Shown piece after piece: positions 33,701 to 45,518 of a stretch of DNA of 64,000 nt. A model generated the notes under the pieces. The model saw nothing but the letters and a program-made list of their open reading frames with translations, did no database searches and was not told the DNA's origin. The stretch's first letter is position 1. Every line of letters starts with the position of its first letter. The stretch comes from Theristus sp. LFF4_11 (Eukaryota > Nematoda > Chromadorea > Monhysterida > Xyalidae). The translations under genes and the position numbers were made by a program. Location of the stretch: positions 1 through 64,000 of the forward strand of contig JASANC010004002.1 of assembly GCA_030248135.1 (NCBI GenBank), written 5' to 3'.

Positions 33701-36700
33701 TTAGTGAAACGTGGTGTCTGGTGTGTGGAGATAGACATGTTTCGTTGGTTTCGCATGATTTATGATTGGAAAATGAAAAGCGTGTCAGGAAAAATGTGGT
33801 TATGTGCGAACTTGATATGGCTTGTCAGACCGGCGCAATCTTTTTCGTTTTTACACGTTGGTTTTCTGACTACCCACAGTTTATTTTCTTTCGCTGTCTA
33901 CCCGCACTCTGTATGTTTTGTGTGTGTGTGAGTCTGTGGTGGCTTTTGTGGTGCGGTTCAGCCGTCAGATTGTCAAGAAAACTGTTTTTAATGCCAGATT
34001 TTGATAGAAGCCATCTGGAGTTGATGAAAATTTTGAGATGTGCGCGAAATCAGAATCGTTAGCAATGTTTGTACACGTACATAACGTGATCTGTGCCACA
34101 GAAACGCACTTTTCAATTTTTTCTCAAATGGCCACGTGTGAATGGAAACTTGATTGTTTGTGAAAACCATACATCCGAATGAATGGTGATCTTTGTGGTG
34201 GCAAAGTCGGAAAACTGTAAGGAGGAAAAAATAATTTGAAAAAAAAACTAACCACCAAGGGCGGAATGGTTGCGGCGGCCGACTCAGCCAATCGCTGCTC
34301 CAGTAAATTCAAATACTCCAATTCGGCGCGAAGTTGTCCAGCCTCAATCTGAAAAAGCAATGCGAGTTTTTTTTGAAAAAAAACTAACAGAAAAATAGCG
34401 TTTGAGCCGAGTGTGGTGGCGTGTAGCACGAATTGAACTACTCAGTCGCACGTTTCATAGCCCAATTGCTGCTGCTCCCAGTCAGTGACTGACATTGAGA
34501 GTAGAATAAGTCAACAAAGTGGTCAACAACAAAACGATGTGTTTGACTGTGGTGTATGTGTAAAGTTTTGGCGGGGCGGGAGCAGTTGTGTTTCCATGCT
34601 GAAACCAAAAAGACGCTCAACTCTTTTTTGACTATGTTGTTGACTTTATTTTTCTCAATCTCGCCAATACACATGTACAAGACAATATTGCAACATCTGT
34701 CGCAATAAATTAGCTCAATTGAGAAACAAAACGTGCCCCGTTTTTTTGCAACACAACAAAACAACAACCGCTGAAACCACAATACCGCAATAATGTGGCA
34801 AATCGGCTGATCCCCGAAACGACATGAGTCGGTTTTTTACCTCCCATGTGTTTCATATTGCTAAAGCGCTACACTTGTCTGTTTTTAGCTGGCAGAACAC
34901 AACGCATGATATTACGAATTGTTGAAGCCGGAAAATTGGGTCACAACAAAACGCGTGAAAGGTGGTCTGTATGATGTTTGCTTGTTTTGTCTGGAGAGAG
35001 AGTGCGAATGAACAGAACAAAAATCGCAAATTGTGGCTTTTGATGAGTCAGTACCAGCAGTCTTGACAAATTCAGAATGCATATTGGATTAGAATGTTCA
35101 CATGTGAAATCATCATTTTTGAAACCAGCAAACGTCACCCCTTTATGGAACAACGAACCACCATGTTAGCCACACACCCGCAAAATTTTACTGGGTCTGT
35201 CGTCATGCTAATCACAATATATGCTAGTAAAATTGCAAATTTATGCGAATATTGATGTAGCGGCACTTCGTCGGGCTGATGTGACTGCATTTTTTGGCGA
35301 AAAGCCAATAAAATTCGGACAAATTCGGAATCATACAAGCGATGGTTTTGCTCGCAAAAAGTGTCACTATGACTCCTGGAAAACGTTGCAACTAAATTAG
35401 CTGCTAAAGTTGCTACACCAAATTGATTACTCGCGTATTACACGCGTTTGCTACGAACGTTGTTGCTGGAAACTAAGTTCACAAATTATACGATAGTACG
35501 TACGTTAGTTTTAACAGATCGGTTGGGATAAAATGAACTTTTTGAATCCTGATTTTGAACTAGACGGAACCAAAATACCACAAAACAAGACCAAAATCAG
35601 AAAGGAATCTACCAACAGTGCAAACAACCTGAGCGGCATGCTCGTCAAACTCCAGCCGACCATGGCCGCGCAGTGTGTTCCGATTAAGGCTGCCCCTCCA
35701 TCGAACGCAGACGCCGACCAGGATGAAGTGCGAACAGAAGTGCACCTGAAATTGGAAAAATTATAGACAGATTTTATCTTGTCAGAAAAGATTGCGGAGC
35801 CGTTTGTTTTTACATCGCACAATCGGTGGCATGCGCCCATGTACTGCTGCTGTGTTTGTTTTGTTGATTGCGGTGGTGTTGCCTTGATTTTTGTGGGTTT
35901 TCTTAAAACTGAACTCTATTTTTATAAAACAACTTTTTACAATTGCACTAAAAAACACCTTTCGCGTTGAAAGGTCTGATTCAACCGCCGCACACTGCGA
36001 TATGTCACCATGGTATTTCTATTTTTATTTTTTATTTTTACGGTCGTCAGTTTTATGTTCTCCTGTCACTTTTATTCAATTTTATGCGCTTTTTTTATCG
36101 GACAGGAAATCGGTGTGTTGAATTTTGTCTTTTGAAATCTTCCATATCTGTTGTGATCTCTGCTTTTAAGATTGCAAGAAGCTTTTAGCCGAACTTGTTC
36201 TTTGTAATGGATAGCATCTTTTACACCCCTTTAATACAATCATGAACATTGAACAGTCACGTGAAAAAGGGCTCCAGATCTTTTAGTGGTTCTTCATAAA
36301 AACAAATAGCACCTTCTGTGGTGCTGTTCACCATTTTTCTTCACTATTTAGTTTCAACTAGCAGTCATGCGTGGAGATACAAGGGGACATTATCTGAACC
36401 GAAAAAAAAGCTTTTTTGGTAGTTGCTGATATGATCAACCGTCTCACAACGAACGTTTGAAACTCCACTGATCATTAGGCATTTGACTGGCGCCAGCAGA
36501 ATCGAAAACCATCTTAGACAACAAAAACGTAACAGAAAATGCACATCCCTTCGGATGGTTGAACGCAGACAACAGAAAACGGGAAAAGGACGAAAGAAAA
36601 CCGCAGATTTCTGAGTTCAATTTGGCCCCAACATGTTCACTTGTTGTCTCACAAAGAAACGCCGCAAAACAACGAACGTGGCAAAGTAGTACATATGACA

Positions 36701-39700
36701 AAGCTAATCCAAATTTAATCCAATGGACACTCGATCCGTTACGCTACTCGCAATTTCACTGATCTCAAAAACAAACGTGGTCCGTGTCGAGGTTCCAATG
36801 ATGGACAATAATGGAACCTGTCCCAAAAAACAACACCAGCTTTTTGGGTTCGGATTGTCATTTCCAGAAAATCAGTCCTCTTGTTTCTAAAGTACCGGGT
36901 GGGCGGTGTATCTGCCAAATAGAAAAGTGAACGATGGAAACAGCCGAGTCTGTCGTGTACATACATCTGGCATTTCACCGTGTCTCTGTTATCGCAGCTA
37001 ATCGAGCAAAGCATTTTTGCTTCAACGAAACACAACCACAATTGCGGTTGCTTCTGGTTCTGAATGGAACCAACATAATATGCAACATTTCTCAACAGTT
37101 ATATCTGCCGTTTCGTGGAACCTGTCAACCTCGCAGGTTTACTTCTTGGTCTGTTAGTGTTCATTTCAAAGTTCTTTTGTTGTTGCTACACTCTCTCTCG
37201 CCGACACGCACAACTTGCGTGTATGTTGTGGTTGCACTTGTTGCGGCGGCGGCGGCTGCTTTTATGGCGCCGTTTAAGATGCGCGCGTGATTCATTACAA
37301 AGTTGAACTGGTTGACATGCCAAATGTTAAAGAGCCGAAAATTTATTTTTCCCGTTCCGCTGTCAAGAATGGATGTATGTAGGGAAAAGATATTATTTTG
37401 TGTACGGCCACTTGAAACCGCAGTTTTGTGTGTTGTTGTTCACCCTCTCACCCACCCGTTTTGTCTATTGACAGATAGGTATCTATCTACCACCACCGCC
37501 GCCGCCACACTCTGAGCTAATAAGGGGCCCCGTGCGGTGTTTAGGATATATAGAAGATACTTTGCATTGTAGTAGCATACAAGATCCGACAAGTCGATTT
37601 ACTATCGTGGCTAATATAAATGCGGCATTTACAAACAAAGTATCTGCGCGCTCGTTGGAACGGAGAATGGCACTTGCTGCTGTGCAGATTGTTGCATTTT
37701 TGAAAACTGTTTCGGTTTAAAACCGCGCGCACTGCTTGCACATTCCATTCAATTTGTAACGCAAAGTTGCGCACAGCGATTGCGAGTCTTCGAATAGAAG
37801 ATTTCCACGACCATTTATTTTCAGTGTCGAAACTCTCAAACGCGCCAGCCGCCGTTTCTCTTGCAAACACACGTACACACTTTGTTTGGTAACTTCAGAG
37901 AGAGAGAGAGAGAGAAATGCTGCGCATCACACACACACACGCACCGTCGCCAGTCATCCGTGTCGTTCCATATGGCCAATATGAGCCTATCCCAGCAAAA
38001 AGTCAATTGCTCTTGAAATATAATGCTCTAAATGTGCAAATAGGAAACGAATGAAATAATGAATTTTTCGAAAAAAAACGTGAATATAGGGGTCCGAGAT
38101 ACACCACACCGAGATAATGCATTTCAATGTTTCTTTTGGTGCCCTGACTCTGAGAATTTTCAATGTTGCACATTGCAAAGTGTTGAGTCACTGAAATTCT
38201 CACCAACTCTCACCTCAGACCTCAAAAAACGACATGTAATAGCACACATTGTACAAGTGTACACAATTATGCACTTTGCGGAGGAATGCAGATTTGCACA
38301 CCATATTGCAAAACTTGCGCACTTATTCTTCCGTGTTTTAATGCCGTGGGGAACTTGAACTGAATGGAATTTTGCCGTGCAACCATGTTCCACATTCCGC
38401 TTGCAAACTATTCCGATTTGATGCCGTAGACCGGACAGCGGAAGTTTTTACCAAGTAAGGTGTATACGGCTCCCTCTAAGTTTTTACGTTTTCACTCAAA
38501 AAACCTGTTCGTGTCCCTGAACACGATTTCAGAACAACTCCAGGAATTCCAACTATGCAACAGATTTCACAGCTGAGAGAACAGAGGTTTTCTTGTTTTC
38601 ATTTGTTGAAACAAGCTGGTAACTCATACGGTAACTCATCAAAACGATTTCGTGCCAACAACTACATAACGAATTGTCTACGGTAACGTTATCCAGAGCC
38701 CAGAACCAAAGTCTTTCTGCTTTCAAGTGCCGTGTGTGGAATGGCTTTTTGTCGCATTCTTGATTGGCTATTCTGTGGGTAAACAGAAAACTTTCTCGCG
38801 TCAACACGGCTGTGGACAAACTGTGGCAAAAAATGCTGCACTTTAAACAAACTGCCAAATGATGAACGTTTTTTTTGCAAATATTATAGAAAAACGAATA
38901 AAAGCTACATTTGATGACGCAGTATCACAGTTTGCATGTTGTTTAAATTAAGATTGTAAAATTTTGCAAAAAATGTGACATTATTTCTCAGATCAGTAAG
39001 TTTATGCGAACCGTTTCGTTCCGCGGGTTTTGTTTGGACTACGTTTTGCGCTGCCTTCTTTGTGAACTACCGACTTTCTTCAAGAAATATGTGTGAATAA
39101 ACGCATTTGATTCGAAAGAAAATGCGCGAAAAATGCTTAAAGCATGAGTAATCCCATTTCGTATACTGTAAACTTTGAAGAAACCGGAATTTACCCATTG
39201 AACAAGTGCAATATTTTACTTTTAAAAGAAAAAACGTGCCTTTAACCGCAGAATCGTGTATGATTCAAAGGATGGTGAAAAATAACATAAACGCGCGCAT
39301 TTTTTGCATTCTTCATTGCAAAAAAATGTCTCAATTTGCGGTCACAAAACTGGAAGAAAAAATTTGCAGTGCAATGGAGATCAACGACTGAATTTTTTTG
39401 CGCAAAAAAAACGCTGAACCGCATCAATCAAAACGAACGATGTTTTAGTTTTTCTGAGCGATTCTCCCGATTGCGTCAAGTTTTAGATGTGTTTTTTGTC
39501 AGGTGTTTTTTTTGCGCGTGGTGACATCCTTTGGCAGTGTATTGTGCATACTTTACGTGTTGACAATTTATGTTTATTTTTGTACACGTGAAAGATGAAC
39601 TAATAACTAATAACTCATAAATTGTCCACAGCATGTGTGTTTTCGGCTTCGGCTTGTCAGCAGTTTATGTTGAGCATGTGTAACAGTGACGTCATTACAG

Positions 39701-42700
39701 TACCATGACCTATCGTCACCCTCGTGGCCTGGTGGTAGTGCGTTAGACTCTTGTCTGTGCGTTGGGGGAACGAGCCTCGCCGAGGGCTGTATAGGCACTT
39801 AATGACAGAGAAAACTCGATGGGCGCCTTACTCGACGGCGTTCTGTACGCTTCTTTGGGTTAGACCTAGCTAAAAACATTGCCTAAAATCCCAACAAAAC
39901 AACAAACAACCTACACGTTAGCAGTATGCAAATTAGCGTAAATTGATCTACTTTGAAAACGCCGATTCTACCCAAAAAAAGTCTAAACATAAAAACGTTT
40001 GAAAAGACGCCATTGACAGCACGATGGCTTGCACCGGTGTCATTGTAGTGACGTCATCTGCGTCTGACAGGTTCGCATGAATGCACTTTACCTCAACATC
40101 GGCGTCACTGACGTGCGCGTAATCCTGACGGGCGTTCAAAGCGAGCGTCACTGCCTCGGCCGAATGGACCACTTGCACGTGCAGGTCAAACGTGACGCCC
40201 ACCGCGGGTATGGTCTGAAATTTTAGGCCAAAAATTGGGTAAAACTTAAAAGCGAGCACAATTCAGGACATTACATATGTAATGCTTTTTGTCTTTAGAA
40301 CATGGTGGAATGTACACAAGGCGCCATTCGCGCCTTCAGGTTAAACGTGATGCCGAGGGTGGTTGGATGTAAAAATTTTGCGCAAAAATTGGGTAAAATT
40401 CAAATGCTTTTTGTTCTCATAATTTAGACCGATCTATGATGAAACGTGGGTCTCTCGCACGCGCAGATCAAACATGATGCCCTCCGTTGGCATGGCCATA
40501 AATTGTGGGGCCAAAAATGGGTAAAATTGAAATAAGACCGCATTTCAGCCCATTATATTCCCGTCCCCTTCTCTATTTCATCTCATAGCCCCTCATGTCA
40601 CCCCCAGACAGACTACACCACCACAGTCGCTTTTTTTGTCAGACAACCGATATCCAACTGCAACAAATCCTCATTCAAAATTTTTTTGTTTCGCTAAAAA
40701 ACAACAGTTTTGCGTAGTTCGACGTCTCTATACTGACAAACAACACCGCGACACCGCAGAAATAATTCGTATTGCGGTATTGCGTATGTGCGCGCGCACG
40801 CGCGCGCTTTTTCGCCGAAAACACAAGCGCAAGGGTCAATGACGTAACTTTAGGGGCAATTTATCAAAATCGACCGACAGTCGCCGTGACGTTTCTCCAT
40901 TTTTTCGCCGGTTTGTTCATATGGCTTGGCTACCTTCAGTATTGTATATCAAATTTGGTTTACATTAATATGCGTTCAATGTGCTATCAATGGTGTGTTT
41001 TTGTGATGATCTTGGGAAAAATTAATTTGTGGACAAATTCTCGGGCTATTTTTCTTTCTCTGCAAATTTTTCGCTTTCTCTGTCGTTATGCGCGCGGATA
41101 CTTGATAAATGATACTGTGACAGTGGTGATTATTATGATTGTTAGCGACGATTCATCAAAGAAACGTCGTCATATAACATCAACGCACAGGTATCGACGA
41201 ATGAAAGACGCGGGTGGAAGTTTTTTTTTTGATCGTCCGCAACTTTTTCCATTGCGGTCGTTTGTCAAAAAAGTGCGTCTGTGCGCCTTTTTTTTCTGTC
41301 GCAAGTTTTCGTTTTTCCATTTTTTGCTCCGCACTCTCTTTAGTCTGGCCCTGCCAGCGTCGCCGTGCGTTTGCAAAATGAGCTTTCGATGCCAATCTGT
41401 CACGGGCTTGAAAACGATGCAAGTGGGCGCGCGGGGGGAGATCGCTTTTTCCACCAACTTTTTGCCTGCTTCCACTGTTCAAGGTGTGCGTGCGCGCACA
41501 CGCACCACGTTTGATCTCATTTTGGTTTCGTTTTCGCCGTTTTTTCTGATACATTGCCAACGTCACACACTAAATTTGGTACAGCAAGAAATATGACGAA
41601 AATTGTACTGTAAAATTTAACGTGCATGTATCAGATAATGATGTGTGTGGTATGTGGTTTTGTGTTTGTTTTATGGCGCACTTGCAGAATGACTGATTAC
41701 CCTAACCACATTATTGCTTTTTCCGCTCCTGATTTTTTCTTCGCAAAATTTATGGCCAGCAAATCGGAGTCGATTACTGGTACGATAGTTTACTGCTAAT
41801 ATGCGCACAAAACCACACATTTTTTCGGACCACAAAACGGTATGTTATTCTGGTATTTTTAAATGTCTTAACGGAATGTGGTTTGAAGTTCCAGGTTTGA
41901 AATATTGCGTCCATTAATCACATGATATGCCGCGCCGAAGACAAACACAGAAGGCGTGTTTTTTCCTTGATGTTTGCGTTTTAAAAACAAAAAAAATGGT
42001 GATGTGTATGTTTTGTGTGTAAAAATGTAGAAAAAACGAAAGAAAACTTGCGGCCAATGGAATGCGGACGCACTAAAGAAAAGAAAACATTGAACCGAGC
42101 CGATAAGGTGCAAAAACGATAACGATATTAAACGCACCGTAATGGTTTTTTTTGCTCTGTTTAAACACAAAAAAGCCAAACAAAACCACAATATTTCGTG
42201 AAACCATAAAAAATACCAGGATATTGTTCCGGGGTTTCGAATCCAGTGGCTCGGTTCTTATTCCTTCGTGTTAGTCCCTTATTATAACTGACTGTCATTT
42301 CCACTGAATTTTCTGCCTAATTTTCTTCTGCCGCTTCCAAACATTCCCCTGAGCTCCCGTTACCCCCGGGGAAACGAAAAGTATGTACAGTAGCATCGCA
42401 AACTTCACATTTACAGCGCTGAGAATTCGACGCGTCAAAATGTTTCATGCAACGTTTTCACACAACTTTGGTGTTGATTTCTGTTTCTGGATGGATGGGT
42501 GGGTGGATGGATCGGATCTCGCAACAAACCGTTCCGGAGCTGCCTTCACATCTTTTGGAACGAGACAAACTTGATTTTCCAAGTGTGTGTTTCGCACGAC
42601 ACTCCACCTCAATGAAACTGGTGACCCAGTCAGTGGTCATAATTCATTCCAGAAGATCAGAACACAGCTCTATTTATTTGAGTCAGACTTCATTTTTTTT

Positions 42701-45518
42701 GAAGGATATCACGCTGAAAACAGTTCCACACTTGGTTCCAAACTTGCTGACATATTTGGTTCCAAACTCGGTGCCATGCCGAACTTGATTCCCAATTGCG
42801 TGGCGATTGCGAAAAACGCTTCCAAGGTGCTGCTACGGTGAGTCCGGTGCTGAGAAACGCTCAGAGTTTCAAGTTCAAGCAGTTTGAAATCGAGTTGGGG
42901 TGGGTTGGTGGCAAGTTTGGAACCGAGGTTGGAACTTTTTTTCAGCTCGCATATTAGCGGCACTTACGATTGGTATTATGCCCTGTTGCGCCGACTGGAG
43001 GAATCGCTCCCGTCGCTCCGCTTCTGGCGCGTGTGGAAAGTCACTGTAGACCGTCTGGAAAAAAATGTTCATTGTTTCCAAAGAAAGCAAGAATGCAACA
43101 GTTTTTTTTTCTTCTTCAAATTTTGTAACTTTTTCTGTCATTTTGGGGTGTGCGGCTCGTCTTCGTCTGCTCAATGACAGACAAACACACAGGCACTCAA
43201 ATGCTGCGCCTTCGTATGGGACTGTGCTTTGCTAGCGGCTGTGCAATGCCTATTGCATTGAAGTGCTTTAAATCACATTAAAAACCTTCAATGGTATGCA
43301 TCATCACACTCTACGGATCCATTATGTGTGGATGATTTTTTTTCACCTGCATTGCGAGTTGTTATTTTTTCTGTCGTCGTCATTCCATTTTGAAGAAAAA
43401 CTAGCCCACAATTCAACCCTGGTTTTGTTACACATGGAATTGTACGAAGCGACACATTGCAACCAACAACCATTTACCCCTTGAAGTTCACAGGTTCACA
43501 AGCTTTGCAACCAAAAAAAATGCAACTGCTCCGCCAGCCGCACACTACCGTAACCAAGTGTACGCAGAGGACTGGTTTCGCCGAGATGCGTCCTTTTTGA
43601 AAACTTTCTCACCATACCCGTAAAAACGGGCATATCAAAAACAGACGTGCAAATAGTGTACATGTATATGCTAATCAACTCATCGTAAGCTCTGTGTCGC
43701 TTGTCGACGGCAAAAAAGAGAACAATTTATAACGAGATAGCAGCGATTGTGGCTAACAAATGAAACAGAAGAAAGCCCGCCCAACGAAGCACAACTTTAT
43801 GGCTAACCAGCCCGCACACTGACATTGAGAACATTCGCTCTGGGAACCCCGTGAACTTCGACGTGCAAAAGTGCACAAGCAAACAGGCTCCAAAGACCAG
43901 CAGCAGGAAAGGAGCCAGAGGAACCGACCATATACAACTTGCTAGAATGTCTTAGCTGCGCGTCCGGTGAAACGCAATAAATCATATAAGCGGAAGACTA
44001 TATCAATATAGGCAAATAGCCAGCATATTGTATGTGGGAAATATGTTAACCCAAGAAGCGCAAACTTTTGCGGTGCTTTTCAAGCTTTGGTATGTTTTAT
44101 CTTCTCGGAACCCCCCTCACGTCTCTGGTTTTGAGATACGGTAGGTTCGCAGGTTCCCTGGGATATTTTCTCATTACAATGCATATTGGGAAAAAACTTT
44201 CAAGCGAACTGGCCATACAGTATACCGCCGTCGCTTCTGAACGATCGTTTGAAACGGAAACCAGTTTTGGTATCTCCCACGTCAAAAAATTGTGTTCCTA
44301 TCAGATGAGTCACACGCTAGAAGTGTAAACTATCGTTGTTTTGTGATAAGCGTTGTTTGTGTCATCATAGCTGATTTTGCGCTTCGATTTTTCACACAAC
44401 CCAGTCAAATGATTTCTTACGACACAATACAACTGTACAGTTATAAAATTGTTTTTTAAGTTTTGAGATATATCTGATTGGTTGGTTATCAGTTTTCAAA
44501 TTCCTGCCACACACTCACGCAACACATGACGAATTATCAAAAGGTTTTAACAGTGAAAAATTCAAACACCATGAATCATAATGCACACATTCTACACGCT
44601 TTTTCTCTCTGATCACAAAAAGCAAACCATCAACAACAACAGAAACCGAAAAAAGCTTGGCACACGCATGAGCAAAGGTGATACGCTGCTTTTGTACATT
44701 GGTACCGCCCACTCCAATATGACTCGTTTATAAGACCGCAAAAGCTGTAGCGCTTTCGGGGCTAGCTCGTCATTCTTGGCTCACAACACCGAATTGAATT
44801 ATCTGTGACTAAACTAATATCCAAACAATGATCATACAAGTATCTGATAATATACAAGTCTCAGAGGAAATTGTTAAAAAAAACGGTTGCCATATCTGAG
44901 TCACATGATGCAGTGAAACTTCATGCCAGTGAAACCTCAACGGGCACAAATGCAACATTGTCAAAGAAACTTGAAACACAAGCGCGTTGTCTTGCACAAT
45001 CTCCACACCGGACTCAAGTGTGAGTGACTCAAAACAACTTCGAAATATACATAGGTACTTCATCAAGTTCACAATGAACTAACCAGTCAATCAAGTATTA
45101 TAAATCTGTTATTGAAATTCAATTTTATTCGGTTACTACTGAAGCACAATTACCGTGACTATCTGGTTCGACTGTATGATTTTGGGTCCAATGCTGACGC
45201 AATGAGAATAGTTTCGCTGAACTAATTATGCTGAACAGAATTAGCAACCAGCACGATGTTGTTCAGTTACCAGTGATAGCTCAACAAATTTGTTCCGTAA
45301 TACATTTATCAGGTTCGATGACCATCCAGTGTCGACGCTACGATTATCAGTTTGTCTCGTTTAAAAGTCTCCTAAACCCGTCCACCTCGAGAGTGGTCCA
45401 TTTCGAAAACGGGCATTAAAAGTGTAACGGGCTCGCAAACCTGATTATGGCGACTGAGCGTGGTGAGCAGCGGGTCGTTGTCGAACTTGTGTCGTTGATT
45501 GTCCACTATGCGCGGCAT
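30362..45518 (-). CDS. CBFB: CBFB, core-binding factor beta subunit (six exons)
   Basis: The exons are 45518-45441, 43054-42968, 40214-40092, 35745-35629, 34348-34253 and 30730-30362, giving about 289 residues (human 182). CBF-beta does not bind DNA. It binds the Runt domain and raises its DNA affinity and stability. Exon 1 starts MPRIVDNQRHKFDND, against MPRVVPDQRSKFENE in human. Exon 4 holds FILVGVCVRWRG and RGHGRLEFDEHAAQ, against MILNGVCVIWKG and DGMGCLEFDEERAQ. Exon 4 ends exactly at the residue equivalent to human Q133. The next exon is 96 nt, the size implied by the human exon 5 boundaries at coding nucleotides 399 and 495. All exons are phase 0 with good GT-AG sites. The last exon adds a Thr/Ser-rich tail of 122 residues not found in the human protein. 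RUNX, encoding its partner, follows downstream on the same strand. Confidence 0.93.
31500..34200. other. CBFB intron 5, no other feature
   Basis: It is T/G-rich with short ORFs only. CTGATTGG occurs at 33400 and TTGATTGGCTGA at about 32222. Confidence 0.35.
34253..34348 (-). CDS. CBFB: CBFB exon 5
   Basis: It encodes 32 residues, IEAGQLRAELEYLNLLEQRL then AESAAATIPPLV, a probable helix equivalent to human residues 134-165. The acceptor is GCTTTTTCAG. The donor GTG|GTTAGT is preferred, giving 96 nt; TTG|GTGGTT three bases earlier is also in frame. Confidence 0.85.
35629..35745 (-). CDS. CBFB: CBFB exon 4
   Basis: It encodes 39 residues from VHFCSHFILVGVCVRWRG to LEFDEHAAQ, the most conserved CBF-beta segment. 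The acceptor is CCAATTTCAG and the donor CAG|GTTGTT. Confidence 0.95.
36000..39700. other. CBFB intron 3, mostly unassigned
   Basis: It contains a short (GA)n run at about 37897-37914 followed by a (CA)n run near 37930. Nothing else is recognised until the SINE at 39719. Confidence 0.4.
39719..39890 (+). mobile_element. tRNA-derived SINE, copy 2
   Basis: CCCTCG at 39719 pairs with CGAGGG at about 39781-39786, an acceptor-stem-like pairing. The A-box-like segment is TGGCCTGGTGGTAGTGCG and the B-box-like segment is GGGAACGAGCCTC. The body matches copy 1 (AGGCACTTAATGACAGAG, TACTCGACGGCGTTCTG). It lies antisense in CBFB intron 3. Confidence 0.78.
40092..40214 (-). CDS. CBFB: CBFB exon 3
   Basis: It encodes 41 residues from TIPAVGVTFDLHVQVV to VSDADVE. 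It aligns with the human FVATGTNLSLQFF segment through GKV, with matching spacing to the next exon. The acceptor is AATTTCAG and the donor GAG|GTAAAG. The sequence is divergent, and the frame and flanking exons support it. Confidence 0.83.
40320..40400 (-). pseudogene. Decayed partial copy of CBFB exon 3 and its acceptor (copy A)
   Basis: The minus strand aligns with 40170-40252: ATTTTACCCAATTTTTG, then GGCATCACGTTTAACCTG against GGCGTCACGTTTGACCTG in the exon. The acceptor CAG is changed and the frame decays after a few codons. Confidence 0.6.
40446..40530 (-). pseudogene. Decayed partial copy of CBFB exon 3 and its acceptor (copy B)
   Basis: The minus strand reads CCCATTTTTGGCCCCACAAT, then a segment translating as EGIMFDLRVRETH, against VGVTFDLHVQVVH in the exon. 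The AG acceptor is lost and a stop follows. Confidence 0.6.
40772..41596 (+). other. Long unassigned ORF inside CBFB intron 2
   Basis: At 274 codons it is the longest open frame in the window. The translation is rich in Cys, Phe and Arg, has no recognisable domain, and lies antisense within an intron. It could be a chance result of the T/G-rich composition. I do not call it a gene. Confidence 0.15.
42968..43054 (-). CDS. CBFB: CBFB exon 2
   Basis: It encodes 29 residues: TVYSDFPHAPEAERRERFLQ, then SAQQGIIPI. The human equivalent is the KYTGFRDRPHEERQARFQNA region. The acceptor is TTTCCAG and the donor ATC|GTAAGT. Confidence 0.9.
45441..45518 (-). CDS. CBFB: CBFB exon 1
   Basis: It encodes 26 residues from MPRIVDNQR to LSRHNQ. 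The donor is CAG|GTTTGC. The start at 45518 is chosen because the family begins MPR; the frame stays open upstream to 45737, but that part resembles no CBF-beta. Confidence 0.92.
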
